This document shows, piece by piece, positions 9,877 to 19,550 of a stretch of 64,000 bases of DNA (position 1 is the first letter of the stretch; each line of letters begins with the position of its first letter). The translations under genes and the position numbers were made by a program. Origin of the DNA: Bacteroides sp. GTDB lineage: Bacteria > Bacteroidota > Bacteroidia > Bacteroidales > Bacteroidaceae. The DNA lies in assembly GCA_019416685.1 (NCBI GenBank), contig DXWV01000034.1:26673-90672 (forward strand), given 5' to 3'. Below the pieces are notes generated by a model, which worked only from the letters and a program-made list of their open reading frames with translations, made no database searches and was not told the origin of the DNA.

Positions 9877-12800
9877 TTAGAAGTTAAATTTTAGTGTCAA
9901 TGCATAACTACGTGTAGTTGGCAATGAATAACAATCAATACCAGAATAACCATTAGCTGCTGATACAGATATATCCGGATCAATTGGCGAATCTTTATAA
10001 ATAAAGAATGCATTTTTTATAGAGAACTGTGCAGTCAATCCCGTATTCTTACCAAGTAAGTTTGAAAAATTATAACTCAAAGAAATATCCCGCATACGTA
10101 AATTGGTAGCATTGTAAACATGATCTTCCATAGGATAAGCACCAATAGTGGTATAATAGTTCTCAACAGGAACCTTATTGCCAGAACCATCAGGAAGTTC
10201 TTTTAAAACATATTCTTTCCCGTTCTGCGTGACACGCTCACCTTTCAAACGATCGTGAGCCGAGCGTTCGGAAAGACCAAATAAATCAAGGTCTGGTTCT
10301 GTAAGAGACATAACCTTTCCACCAATACGTCCATCAATTAGGAAATACAAATTAAAATTCTTCCAAGAGAAAGTATTGTTCCATCCAAGAGTAACAGGAG
10401 AAGTAGTATTACCTACGTAAGTCTCGTATTTGCCAGACTCCATCACAGGAACAGCATTCTCATAATCACCTGCACCGTTTATTTTTATATGCCCGTTTTC
10501 ATCACGAGCAAAGGAGTTTACATAAATATCTCCATAACGTCCTCCTTCAATATACTTAATCTTAAATGCATTGGTTCCCATTTCTACGATGTAAGGTGCT
10601 CCACTTTCTGTTTTATAAGTTTCCAAAATACGATTGTCGTTCCAAGCAAAATTAAAACCTGTTTGCCAACGCCAGTCATGATTAATATTCCAACGATAAC
10701 CTGCAGAAAACTCAAGACCATAATTACGAATCTTACCAGTATTTACAGGTTTAGATTCACCATTGGCTGTACTAACGTAAAGAAATTGATTACGAAGTGT
10801 AGAATTATAATAGGTAATATCGAAATTGAATTTATTATCAAATAACCATACATCGAAACCTGTTTCAAACGAAGTCGTAGTCTCAGGTTTAGGATCATCA
10901 AATAATGGTGGACGAGTATTAATAGTACCATTACTGAAATTATAACTTTGACGAGAAAAAAGAGTATTGGGAATAGGATTACCCACAACAGACCAACTTC
11001 CACGCCATTTTAACTGATTAAGCCACTCTAAACGAGGTAAGAATTTATCCAAAAGCACATTAACACCGGCCGAATAATAATCGAAAGACTTGTATCCAGA
11101 CCCTTGAGTAAATTGTTGAAATGATTGTGCCCATTCCAAACGATAACTACCGTCCAAATACACTTTATCAAATAGTCCAATAGAAGCTGTTGCAAAAACA
11201 GCAGTACTCCAATCAGAATAATTCCAACTATCATTAGCGGATGTCGCACTACCATTTGGATTATTAGGACGACTATACTTACTATTTTGAGGAACGAATG
11301 CATTGGGTATACCACATGTATCAATATTAGTAGTAATAGATGTATTACGACTATAATGCCGAGTGAAACTAGTACCCACTGCTACATTAACATCTACTTT
11401 ATCATCCAGACGTTCGTTATAGGAAACCATATGGTCATTATAAATATCACTTGTACGTGAGTCACTTGAATAATATTTACCACCTACATAATCAAAGCCT
11501 ACACGGTTCATTCCTGCATACTCCTCATTCAGATTATTTTGAAGTACATAGTCTACACTAAACCGCGTCTGATATTTTATATTTTTCCAGATAATGGCAT
11601 CCAAAGTGATGTTCCCCATTATACGATCACGCTTCTGTACATCATTATACATATTAGCTACCCAATATGGATTATTTAAATATTGATCATACCAATACCA
11701 AGTCTGTACAGGTTGTCCTGCCAACTTAGGATTTCCTTTTTCCGGATCGCTTACTATATTATCCGCTCTTGTTCCAATATGTTTATAATTATGCTTAAAA
11801 TAGCGCATATCAATATCAGCAGGAGTACGATACAATGGATAAAGTGTACTCAAAGCCTTACCAACTACCGGAGCATTATTTGTTTTTTGATGTATCCAGT
11901 TAAGACTTGTACTGATATTGACACGTTTATCAAACAAAGAGAATGCCTCCTTGAGCATCACATTGTTACGACGGAAATCATTATTAGGAATAAGTCCTGT
12001 TTGATACGTATTATTATAAGAGAAATATGTACGGGAATTTTCCGTACCACCACTTAGCGTTATACCGTTATTAAGCGTTACACCTAAATTAAAAAAGTCT
12101 TTTATAGAATTACGGGCAGAGTTCATTAGATATGGAGCAGACGCCACATCATCTGCCGAACGTGTACCGATTTCAGGTCCCCATGCCGACCACTGATTAT
12201 TATCACTAATACCAAAAAGCTGCTGAGTATGAGGATACATAGCGATTGTCTCAACAGATGTACTACTGGAAACATCTACTTTCACAGTACCGGAAGCGCC
12301 AGATTTGGTGGTGATAACAATCACACCATTATTAGCTGCACTACCATAAAGTGCAGCAGCATTCGGTCCTTTAAGAATAGTCATATTCTCAATGTCCTCA
12401 GGATTAATAGTAGACAGTAAGTCGTCACTACTACGTCCACCACCATAAGCTATTCCATCAGTGACCTGAGACCCCATACCATCTTGCATAGGTACACCAT
12501 CAATAACAATTAAGGGTTGATTGGTTCCAAGAATAGAAGTAGAGCCACGAAGTACAATTTTAGAAGCTCCACCACCTGCACCTGCATTATTAGGAGTTAT
12601 AGTAAGCCCCGCACTCTTTCCCTGAAGTGAATTAATGAAATTGGTTTCTTTAATACGAGTTACTTCATCATTTTTAATCGTCTGTGCTGCATAGGTAAGA
12701 GTTTTGGCTTCGCGGGTAATCCCCATAGCTGTCACAACAACCTCATTCAAAACCTGAGTATCTTCTTTTAAAACAACATTAAAGGAACTGGTACCAGCTA

Positions 12801-13347
12801 TTGGTAATATAGCCTTTTGATAACCTATATAACTAAACTCAAGTACAGCCTTATCATCTGGAATTTCTATAGAATAATTGCCATTAATATCAGTAATGGT
12901 TCCTGTAGCAGTTCCTTTCACTAGTACACTCACCCCTATCAATGGCTCTCCATAATTATCAGAAACCAAACCTTTAATGATACGCTTATTCTGCTGAGCT
13001 ACTTCTTTAATTAAATTAGTACCTTTAGAAGAATAAAGTACCAGATAATCATTCTTTACCGTAAATGTCGCATTAGTGTTTTCCAGTAAATTCGCCATAA
13101 CAGAAGATAGTTTCTGATAATTCGCTTTCACTGAAACGATTTGGTCAGGGTTCACATCTTTAGTATTGTATACAATACGTAGTGAAGTTTGACGACCGAT
13201 CTCATTCAATACTTTACTTAAAGGAACATTCGTAAAATCCAAACTTATTGTTACATCATTTTGTGCTGTAGCATACGTAAAGAATGGAACAAAAAGAAAT
13301 AGGGAAAACAACAAGAGTTCAATCTTGTACTTTAGATTTTTTTTCAT
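9877..13347 (-). CDS. SusC-family TonB-dependent transporter with STN domain (PUL 1)
   Basis: The 1156-residue protein has, in order: signal peptide (1-28), STN domain (about 30-108), carboxypeptidase-regulatory-like beta domain (about 118-200), the TonB-dependent plug (about 205-350) and a beta-barrel ending in the aromatic LTLKFNF. It imports oligosaccharides across the outer membrane with TonB energy. An STN domain normally talks to an anti-sigma factor, so this PUL is expected to be induced through an ECF sigma / anti-sigma pair, but no such genes are in the window. No exact TAnnTTTG is found on the minus strand in the 390 bases upstream, which would fit a non-housekeeping sigma factor. 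Confidence 0.92.
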   Translation of the reverse strand: MKKNLKYKIELLLFSLFLFVPFFTYATAQNDVTISLDFTNVPLSKVLNEIGRQTSLRIVYNTKDVNPDQIVSVKANYQKLSSVMANLLENTNATFTVKNDYLVLYSSKGTNLIKEVAQQNKRIIKGLVSDNYGEPLIGVSVLVKGTATGTITDINGNYSIEIPDDKAVLEFSYIGYQKAILPIAGTSSFNVVLKEDTQVLNEVVVTAMGITREAKTLTYAAQTIKNDEVTRIKETNFINSLQGKSAGLTITPNNAGAGGGASKIVLRGSTSILGTNQPLIVIDGVPMQDGMGSQVTDGIAYGGGRSSDDLLSTINPEDIENMTILKGPNAAALYGSAANNGVIVITTKSGASGTVKVDVSSSTSVETIAMYPHTQQLFGISDNNQWSAWGPEIGTRSADDVASAPYLMNSARNSIKDFFNLGVTLNNGITLSGGTENSRTYFSYNNTYQTGLIPNNDFRRNNVMLKEAFSLFDKRVNISTSLNWIHQKTNNAPVVGKALSTLYPLYRTPADIDMRYFKHNYKHIGTRADNIVSDPEKGNPKLAGQPVQTWYWYDQYLNNPYWVANMYNDVQKRDRIMGNITLDAIIWKNIKYQTRFSVDYVLQNNLNEEYAGMNRVGFDYVGGKYYSSDSRTSDIYNDHMVSYNERLDDKVDVNVAVGTSFTRHYSRNTSITTNIDTCGIPNAFVPQNSKYSRPNNPNGSATSANDSWNYSDWSTAVFATASIGLFDKVYLDGSYRLEWAQSFQQFTQGSGYKSFDYYSAGVNVLLDKFLPRLEWLNQLKWRGSWSVVGNPIPNTLFSRQSYNFSNGTINTRPPLFDDPKPETTTSFETGFDVWLFDNKFNFDITYYNSTLRNQFLYVSTANGESKPVNTGKIRNYGLEFSAGYRWNINHDWRWQTGFNFAWNDNRILETYKTESGAPYIVEMGTNAFKIKYIEGGRYGDIYVNSFARDENGHIKINGAGDYENAVPVMESGKYETYVGNTTSPVTLGWNNTFSWKNFNLYFLIDGRIGGKVMSLTEPDLDLFGLSERSAHDRLKGERVTQNGKEYVLKELPDGSGNKVPVENYYTTIGAYPMEDHVYNATNLRMRDISLSYNFSNLLGKNTGLTAQFSIKNAFFIYKDSPIDPDISVSAANGYSGIDCYSLPTTRSYALTLKFNF

Positions 13348-13740
13348 TGGGCATTTTTTAACGTTAACAAAATACTTATTACCTTAATCGTAGATGTACA
13401 TTTTGTACCAAATACAAATTTTCTTCCATTAACTTTTTTCATTCATGTTCTTCATTATTCAATATAAAACAATATATATTAATTTTAATTCTCATTTTAA
13501 GGTTATATATTAATATTACAATCCAAAAACAAATGATACTAAACAAGAAAAGTATTTTATTATATTTTTTTGTGTCTAAATCTGATAATTAAAAAATAAA
13601 CGTAGTGAACTAAGTAGAATAAATCTCTTAGCAAGTAAGATCAATATACAAAAGATAGTATCAACCAAGAGAAAACATAATATAGTACGCAAGGAGCGAA
13701 TAATCGAACGAAACAAATTCAAGTATATTTAGCAGAATAA

Positions 13741-13797
13741 AAAAGAGGTGAGTAGAAAAAACAAAACTTCATTATTTCTACTCATCTCTTTTATTTT
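13741..13797. terminator. Bidirectional terminator-like hairpin between divergent genes
   Basis: An 18-bp stem (13741-13758 with 13775-13792, one mismatch) encloses a 16-nt loop. Read on plus it is followed by TTTTATTTTG; read on minus it is followed by TTTTTTATT. It could therefore stop transcripts in both directions. Neither flanking gene ends here, so it implies another transcript in the gap or insulation of the two promoters. Confidence 0.6.
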
Positions 13798-13897
13798 GCA
13801 TTATAGCAAAAAGTATGTATCATTAGTTCCGTAATTCCGTCTTATTATTCGATAAAAGAAGTTTCCTTACTATTATACTCAAAAAAACTTAAATCAT

Positions 13898-13928
13898 TTT
13901 GCCAATTCATAGAAAGCCTCTACTTTTG
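13898..13928 (+). promoter_or_regulatory. Promoter of the export operon
   Basis: TTTG (13898-13901) and TACTTTTG (13921-13928) match the Bacteroides -33 and -7 consensus exactly, with a 19-nt spacer. Transcription should begin near 13935, giving a leader of about 120 nt before the ATG at 14054. Confidence 0.75.
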
Positions 13929-14053
13929 TTTCGTTGTTTATGCAATCATTATTCTGTCAATCTCAAGAGAAAAACAGGAAATCTTCATAAACAAAGTACT
14001 TGAATTTTATGTTGTAAAAAAAGAAGTATCACCTTTATAATACGCAAGATGCA

Positions 14054-15523
14054 ATGAAAAAATTATTCATTCTGACAATTCTGCTAAACATTTTCTTTTC
14101 AACAAAAGCACAGAGTATACTCAACTTAGATAGTTGCCGTGCATTGGCTTTGGCCAATAATAAAGAGTTGCTCATCAGTAATGAGAAAATAAATGCTGCA
14201 CATTATCAGCGAAAGGCTGCTTTTACCAATTATCTTCCTAATATCTCGGCAACGGGAGCCTACATGAGAAATCAAAAAGAGTTTTCGCTATTAAATGATG
14301 CTCAAAAGGGTGCACTATCAGGGTTGGGAAACAGTATAGGTGGCCCTTTACAACAAGCCGGACAAGCCGTTTTAGGGCAACTCCCCCCTGAATTAGCACA
14401 AAAGCTCGCTCCGATTATCACGCAAATGGGAAACGAAATGATCCCTGCACTCAACGGAGCAGGAGAATCTTTGGTAGATGCCTTTCGCACTGATACCCGA
14501 AATGTATATGCAGGTGCTATTACCTTGACACAACCCCTCTATATGGGAGGTAAAATCCGTGCCTACAACAAAATCACTAAATACGCTGAAGAGCTGGCGC
14601 GCCAACAACATCATTCTGGTCTACAAGAAGTTATCCTAAGTACAGACCAGGCTTACTGGCAAGTTGTTTCACTGGTGAATAAAAAGAAATTGGCAGAAGG
14701 ATATCTGGAGCTTCTCCAAAAGCTGGATAGTGATGTAGAGAAGATGATTGCCGAAGGGGTAGCAACTAAAGCCGATGGATTATCTGTACGTGTGAAAGTT
14801 AACGAAGCCGAAATGACACTGACTAAAGTAGAGGATGGACTCAGTCTTTCAAGAATGTTGCTTTGTCAACTATGCGGCCTTGATTTAACTACTCCCATCG
14901 TGCTCGCTGATGAAAACATAGAAGATTTGCCGCTGTTAAAATCAAACGCACAATTTGACATGACCACAGCTTATGCCAATCGTCCGGAGATACGCAGCCT
15001 GGAGCTTGCAACACAAATATACAAACAGAAGATAAACGTAACCCGTGCCGAACATCTGCCCTCTGTAGCGCTGATGGGGAATTATATGGTTACTAATCCT
15101 TCTGTCTTTAACGGCTTTGAAAACAAATTCAAAGGAATGTGGAACGTAGGTGTTATGGTACAATTACCTATCTGGCACTGGGGCGAAGGAATGTATAAAG
15201 TAAAAGCGGCAAAAGCAGAATCCCGCATCGCACAATATCAGTTGGAGGATGCAAAAGAAAAAATAGAGCTACAGGTCAACCAGGCTGCCTTCAAAGTTAA
15301 CGAGGCCACCAAGAAACTGGTAATGGCTGAAAAGAATCAGGAGAAAGCAGACGAAAACCTGCGTTATGCCCGTTTGGGATTTCAAGAAGGTGTAATAGCT
15401 ACCAGCAACGTGCTCGAAGCTCAGACCGCCTGGTTATCTGCCCAATCAGAGAAAATAGACGCTCAGATAGATGTAAAACTGACGGAGATATATCTACAGA
15501 AGTCACTGGGAACACTTAAATAG
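14054..15523 (+). CDS. TolC-family outer membrane channel protein
   Basis: The 489-residue product has a signal peptide (about 1-19) and the two alpha-helical hairpin repeats of the outer membrane efflux protein family, with LDSCRALALANNKEL at the start and the second repeat near residue 310 (ANRPEIRSLELATQIYK). TolC proteins form trimeric channels that span the outer membrane and periplasm. It is the first gene of a four-gene export operon with an HlyD-type adaptor and two ABC-2 permeases. Substrate unknown. Confidence 0.9.
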   Translation: MKKLFILTILLNIFFSTKAQSILNLDSCRALALANNKELLISNEKINAAHYQRKAAFTNYLPNISATGAYMRNQKEFSLLNDAQKGALSGLGNSIGGPLQQAGQAVLGQLPPELAQKLAPIITQMGNEMIPALNGAGESLVDAFRTDTRNVYAGAITLTQPLYMGGKIRAYNKITKYAEELARQQHHSGLQEVILSTDQAYWQVVSLVNKKKLAEGYLELLQKLDSDVEKMIAEGVATKADGLSVRVKVNEAEMTLTKVEDGLSLSRMLLCQLCGLDLTTPIVLADENIEDLPLLKSNAQFDMTTAYANRPEIRSLELATQIYKQKINVTRAEHLPSVALMGNYMVTNPSVFNGFENKFKGMWNVGVMVQLPIWHWGEGMYKVKAAKAESRIAQYQLEDAKEKIELQVNQAAFKVNEATKKLVMAEKNQEKADENLRYARLGFQEGVIATSNVLEAQTAWLSAQSEKIDAQIDVKLTEIYLQKSLGTLK

Positions 15524-15524
15524 T

Positions 15525-15735
15525 GGACAGTTGACAATTGACAATTGACAGTTAGCTGCGCTGTCAACTATCAATTTGCGATTGTCAATTGTAAACTGTA
15601 AATTAAATAACTGTAAACTGTAAATTAAATAAGTAAATAACAATAGTTGAAAACGAGTTGTCTTGCACACCTGCATAGCAACTGTCAATTGTCAACTGTC
15701 AATTGTCAACTGTCAATTGTCAATTAAATAACTAA
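15525..15735. repeat. Intercistronic inverted and tandem repeats (CAATTG family)
   Basis: The gap between the TolC and HlyD genes contains TTGACAATTGACAGTT (15538-15553), whose exact reverse complement is at 15680-15695. The right side is three perfect tandem copies of the 14-mer AACTGTCAATTGTC (15680-15721). Two direct copies of CTGTAAACTGTAAATTAAAT lie near 15595-15630. The arms can pair in the operon mRNA and form a large stem between the two cistrons. Confidence 0.8.
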
Positions 15736-15741
15736 ATAACA

Positions 15742-16734
15742 ATGGCATCACAAAAATCACAGAACAGCAATATGCTGCTTGCATTTCTTACCCTGTTGGG
15801 AGTTATTGCATTGGTTGCAGTCGTTGGTTTCTTCATGCTCCGTAAAGGACCGGAGATTATCCAGGGACAAGCAGAGGTAGATGAATATCGTGTATCGAGC
15901 AAAGTCCCGGGACGTATCCTTGAATTTCGTGTAAAGGAGGGACAAACCGTACAAGCGGGGGATACCCTCGCTATTCTTGAAGCACCGGACATTGCTGCTA
16001 AAATGGAGCAAGCACGTGCCGCAGAAGCTGCTGCACAGGCACAAAATGAAAAAGCAATCAAAGGAGCACGCCAGGAACAAATACAGGCTGCTTACGAAAT
16101 GTGGCAGAAGGCTCAGGCAGGTGTTGACATTGCCGATAAATCATATCAACGGGTTAAAAACTTGTTTGAACAAGGAGTAATGCCTGCACAGAAACTGGAC
16201 GAAGTCACTGCCCAACGTAATGCGGCTATTGCTACAGAAAAAGCAGCAAAAGCCCAATACACAATGGCGAAGAACGGTGCCGAACGCGAAGATAAAATGG
16301 CTGCTGCCGCTCTTGTAGAACGTGCTAAAGGAGCTGTGGCAGAAGTGGAGTCTTACGTTAAAGAGACTTTCCTCATTGCACAGGCTGCGGGAGAAGTTTC
16401 CGAAATATTCCCTAAAGTAGGTGAGTTAGTAGGTACCGGAGCCCCCATCATGAATATTGCTATCCTAAAAGATATGTGGGTGACCTTCAATGTACGCGAA
16501 GACTTGTTGAAAAACCTCACAATGGGAGCTGAATTTGAGGCCATTGTTCCTGCACTAGACAACAAAGCCATCAAACTAAAGGTAGATTATATGAAAGATC
16601 TGGGTACTTATGCAGCCTGGAAAGCAACCAAGACAACCGGGCAGTTTGACTTGAAAACCTTCGAAGTACGTGCCCGCCCCATGGATAGTGTAGAAGGCTT
16701 ACGCCCAGGTATGTCAGTGATTATCAATAAATAA
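15742..16734 (+). CDS. HlyD-family periplasmic adaptor (membrane fusion protein)
   Basis: The 330-residue protein has one N-terminal membrane segment (about 12-32), a split lipoyl/biotinyl-like domain (about 45-90 and 205-245, with SSKVPGRILEFRVKEGQTV and AGEVSEIFPKVGELV), and between them a helical hairpin rich in Ala, Gln and Lys (about 95-195). A beta-barrel region closes it (GMSVIINK at the end). Such adaptors join an inner membrane pump to TolC. It is the second gene of the operon. Confidence 0.9.
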   Translation: MASQKSQNSNMLLAFLTLLGVIALVAVVGFFMLRKGPEIIQGQAEVDEYRVSSKVPGRILEFRVKEGQTVQAGDTLAILEAPDIAAKMEQARAAEAAAQAQNEKAIKGARQEQIQAAYEMWQKAQAGVDIADKSYQRVKNLFEQGVMPAQKLDEVTAQRNAAIATEKAAKAQYTMAKNGAEREDKMAAAALVERAKGAVAEVESYVKETFLIAQAAGEVSEIFPKVGELVGTGAPIMNIAILKDMWVTFNVREDLLKNLTMGAEFEAIVPALDNKAIKLKVDYMKDLGTYAAWKATKTTGQFDLKTFEVRARPMDSVEGLRPGMSVIINK

Positions 16735-16747
16735 TGAATAATATGTC

Positions 16748-16908
16748 AATTGAATAATGTGCCAATATGCCAATTGCCTGCGCTATGATGCTACGCAATA
16801 AGACAAAGAAGGTATACTTCCATAACGTAATATATTGACATATTGATACATTATTTACATTGGCACATTAGCACATTGGTATATTATCCATCGGCACATT
16901 ATTCAATT
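16748..16908. repeat. Intercistronic inverted repeat (GTGCCAAT family)
   Basis: A perfect 16-bp inverted repeat (AATTGAATAATGTGCC at 16748-16763 and its complement at 16893-16908) brackets most of the 188-bp gap between the HlyD gene and the first permease. Further shorter copies of the GCCAAT / ATTGGC word lie inside. The sequence differs from the repeat in the previous gap, but the arrangement is the same. Confidence 0.75.
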
Positions 16909-16922
16909 AGAACATTATTAAT

Positions 16923-18104
16923 ATGAAAGAAAGAGAAAAGAAATACATAGCCTTGTGGCTCGTCATGAAGCGCGAATGTCGCCGCCTTGTGTCACGCCCG
17001 CTTTATCTCTTCTGCATGGTTATTGCACCACTATTCTGCTACGTATTCTTCACCACTCTTATGGATTCCGGTCTGCCTACCAACCTGCCTGTAGGTGCGG
17101 TAGATATGGACCAGTCAACCACCTCCCGAAATCTGATCCGTAATCTGGATGCTTTCGGACAAACGGCAGTAGTAGCACATTACGGAAGCGTGGCCGATGC
17201 CCGCATTGCCGTGCAGGAAGGAAAGATTTATGGCTTCTTCTATATCCCCAAAGGGCTATCGGCAGATGCGCAAAGCCAGCGCCAGCCCAAGATCTCATTC
17301 TATACCAATAATTCCTACCTCATAGCCGGTTCGCTGCTCTTCAAAGATATGAAAATGATGAGTGAACTGGCAGCCGGAGCTGCCGGTCGTTCGGTACTTT
17401 ATGCCAAAGGAGCTACCGAAGACCAGGCAATGGCTCTGTTGCAACCCATTGTAATTGATACACATCCGCTAAACAATCCCTGGCTCAACTACTCCGTCTA
17501 TCTGTGTAATACACTGGTACCCGGTGTACTCATGCTGATGATATTTATGATAACCGTCTACTCCATCGGTACAGAAATAAAAGACCGTACCTCCCGCGAA
17601 TGGCTTCGTATGAGTAACAACTCCATATACATTGCATTGGCAGGTAAGTTACTACCCCACACGGTGATATTCTTCATTATGGGTATCTTCTATAATGTAT
17701 ACTTGTATGGTTTTCTGCATTTCCCGTGCAATAGCGGTATCCTGCCCATGATACTGGCCACCCTTTGCCTGGTACTTGCTTCCCAATGTTGTGGTGTGGT
17801 GATGATAGGTACACTGCCAACACTGCGTCTCGGATTGAGTTTCGCTTCCCTATGGGGAGTTATCTCTTTCTCCATTTCCGGCTTTTCATTTCCGGTAATG
17901 GCAATGCACCCGGTTCTTCAGGCATTGAGTAACCTGTTTCCGCTGCGCCACTATTTCCTGATTTATGTAGACCAGGCGCTCAACGGCTACAGTATGGTTT
18001 ATTCATGGCCCAACTATATGGCATTACTGATATTCATGATGCTCCCCTTCTTGGTGGTTCACCGCCTGAAAGAAGCATTGATATACTATAAATACGTACC
18101 CTAA
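16923..18104 (+). CDS. ABC-2 type transporter permease (first of two)
   Basis: This 393-residue inner membrane protein has one N-terminal membrane segment (about 27-47), a long extracytoplasmic loop, and about five further segments in the C-terminal half (from about residue 195), the layout of the ABC-2 family (YhhJ / YbhR group). Its last base overlaps the ATG of the next gene, so the two permeases are probably translationally coupled and form a heterodimer. No ATP-binding motifs are present. Substrate unknown. Confidence 0.88.
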   Translation: MKEREKKYIALWLVMKRECRRLVSRPLYLFCMVIAPLFCYVFFTTLMDSGLPTNLPVGAVDMDQSTTSRNLIRNLDAFGQTAVVAHYGSVADARIAVQEGKIYGFFYIPKGLSADAQSQRQPKISFYTNNSYLIAGSLLFKDMKMMSELAAGAAGRSVLYAKGATEDQAMALLQPIVIDTHPLNNPWLNYSVYLCNTLVPGVLMLMIFMITVYSIGTEIKDRTSREWLRMSNNSIYIALAGKLLPHTVIFFIMGIFYNVYLYGFLHFPCNSGILPMILATLCLVLASQCCGVVMIGTLPTLRLGLSFASLWGVISFSISGFSFPVMAMHPVLQALSNLFPLRHYFLIYVDQALNGYSMVYSWPNYMALLIFMMLPFLVVHRLKEALIYYKYVP

Positions 18105-19363
18105 TGAAAGATATAACATTCAAAGAGAAAGTGAAACAAGGTATCAACGACCTGTTTTACATTTGGCTGCGAGAGTTCCGTACTACTTTCCGTGACCAGG
18201 GGGTACTTATCTTCTTTGTACTCGTGCCACTGGTATATCCGCTCATCTACGGATTCATTTATACGAATGAAGTGGTACGTGAAGTCCCTGCTGTTGTCGT
18301 GGATGCTTCGCGAAGCTCGCTAAGCCGTGAGTATCTGCGGAAAGTAGACGCTACTCCCGATATTAATATTGTGGCCTACTGTGCTGATATGGCAGAAGCT
18401 CAGCAGATGTTGAAAGACCGGTTGGCTTATGGCATCATCTATATTCCTTCGGAATTCAGTCAGGATATTGCACGAGGCAAGCAAACACAGGTCAACATCT
18501 ATTGTGACATGAGTGGATTGCTCTATTATAAAAGTATGTTACTTGCCAACACAGCTGTGTCTCTGGATATGAACCGGGATATCAAGATAGAACGTGCCGG
18601 CAACACCACTGCCCGGCAGGACGAAATCACCGGTTATCCGATAGAATACGAAGATGTTGCCTTGTTTAATCCCACCAATGGCTTTGCCGCTTTTCTGATC
18701 CCGGCGGTATTAATTCTGCTGATACAGCAGACATTATTGCTTGGCATCGGACTCTCGGCAGGAACTGCCCGGGAGAATAACCGTTTCAAAGACCTTGTAC
18801 CTATCAACCGGCACTACAACGGAACATTACGTATCGTTATGGGAAAGGGATTGAGCTACTATATGGTTTATTCGTTGGTGTCGGTATATGTACTTTGTGT
18901 AGTTCCCCGCATATTCAGTTTGAATCAAATCGGGCAACCCGGCACACTGGCACTGTTCATGCTGCCCTATCTGGCAGCCTGTATCTTCTTTGCCATGACT
19001 GCTTCCATAGCTATCCGTAACCGGGAGACGTGTATGTTGGTTTTCGTATTCACATCCATTCCTCTACTGTTCATTTCGGGAATATCCTGGCCGGGAGCTG
19101 CGATCCCTCCGTTCTGGAAGTATTTCTCTTACATTTTCCCGTCGACGTTTGGCATTAATGGGTTTGTACGCATCAACAATATGGGAGGTACGCTTAGCGA
19201 AGTAGCATTTGAATACAAAGCCTTGTGGCTGCAAACCGGATTCTATTTCCTTACCACTTGCCTCGTATATCGCTGGCAGATTTTGATGAGCCGCAAACAT
19301 GCGATCGAGCGGTATAAAGAGTTGAAGACAAGGGAGAAGGGAGAAGTAAGAAGGGAGAAGTAA
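18104..19363 (+). CDS. ABC-2 type transporter permease (second of two)
   Basis: The 419-residue product has the same layout as its neighbour: one N-terminal membrane segment (about 33-53), a soluble loop to about 195, then a cluster of membrane segments, and a charged C-terminus. The start overlaps the previous stop by one base (TAATG). It ends the export operon. The typical partner ATPase is missing from the cluster; it must be encoded elsewhere or the pair works with a shared ATPase. Confidence 0.88.
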   Translation: MKDITFKEKVKQGINDLFYIWLREFRTTFRDQGVLIFFVLVPLVYPLIYGFIYTNEVVREVPAVVVDASRSSLSREYLRKVDATPDINIVAYCADMAEAQQMLKDRLAYGIIYIPSEFSQDIARGKQTQVNIYCDMSGLLYYKSMLLANTAVSLDMNRDIKIERAGNTTARQDEITGYPIEYEDVALFNPTNGFAAFLIPAVLILLIQQTLLLGIGLSAGTARENNRFKDLVPINRHYNGTLRIVMGKGLSYYMVYSLVSVYVLCVVPRIFSLNQIGQPGTLALFMLPYLAACIFFAMTASIAIRNRETCMLVFVFTSIPLLFISGISWPGAAIPPFWKYFSYIFPSTFGINGFVRINNMGGTLSEVAFEYKALWLQTGFYFLTTCLVYRWQILMSRKHAIERYKELKTREKGEVRREK

Positions 19364-19424
19364 GGAAAGAGTTCGCCATCAATCGAGAGGGTGTCAAAAG
19401 TAAAACTCGTTATCAATCAAACAA

Positions 19425-19482
19425 AGATGATCACTGATTGACGCAAAGATTAAATTAAATCTGTGTCAATCAGCGATCATCT
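19425..19482. terminator. Terminator-like inverted repeat between converging operons
   Basis: Arms 19425-19442 and 19465-19482 (AGATGATCACTGATTGAC and GTCAATCAGCGATCATCT) pair over 18 bp with one mismatch around a 22-nt loop that can pair further. It lies between the last permease (plus, stop 19363) and the SGNH gene (minus, stop 19551). It probably ends both transcripts. The sequence resembles a widespread intergenic repeat of Bacteroides. Confidence 0.65.
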
Positions 19483-19550
19483 GCGTTTCTAAAAGTTGCA
19501 TATTGAAGCTTTATCCGGCTTTCAACACACCTTCTTCAAAAGCAATGGTG

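Larger units (their letters stand above)
13348..14053. other. Divergent intergenic region, 706 bp
   Basis: It separates the SusC gene of PUL 1 (minus) from the export operon (plus). It is very AT-rich. It contains a strong two-way hairpin (13741-13797) and the export-operon promoter (13898-13928). No protein-coding frame is convincing. The hairpin in a divergent region suggests a short non-coding transcript on one strand; I cannot define its start. Confidence 0.5.

Noticed and set aside
15525..16908. Insertion sequence ends
   Set aside because: The gaps are too short for a transposase gene, no target duplication is evident, and the operon is continuous across them.
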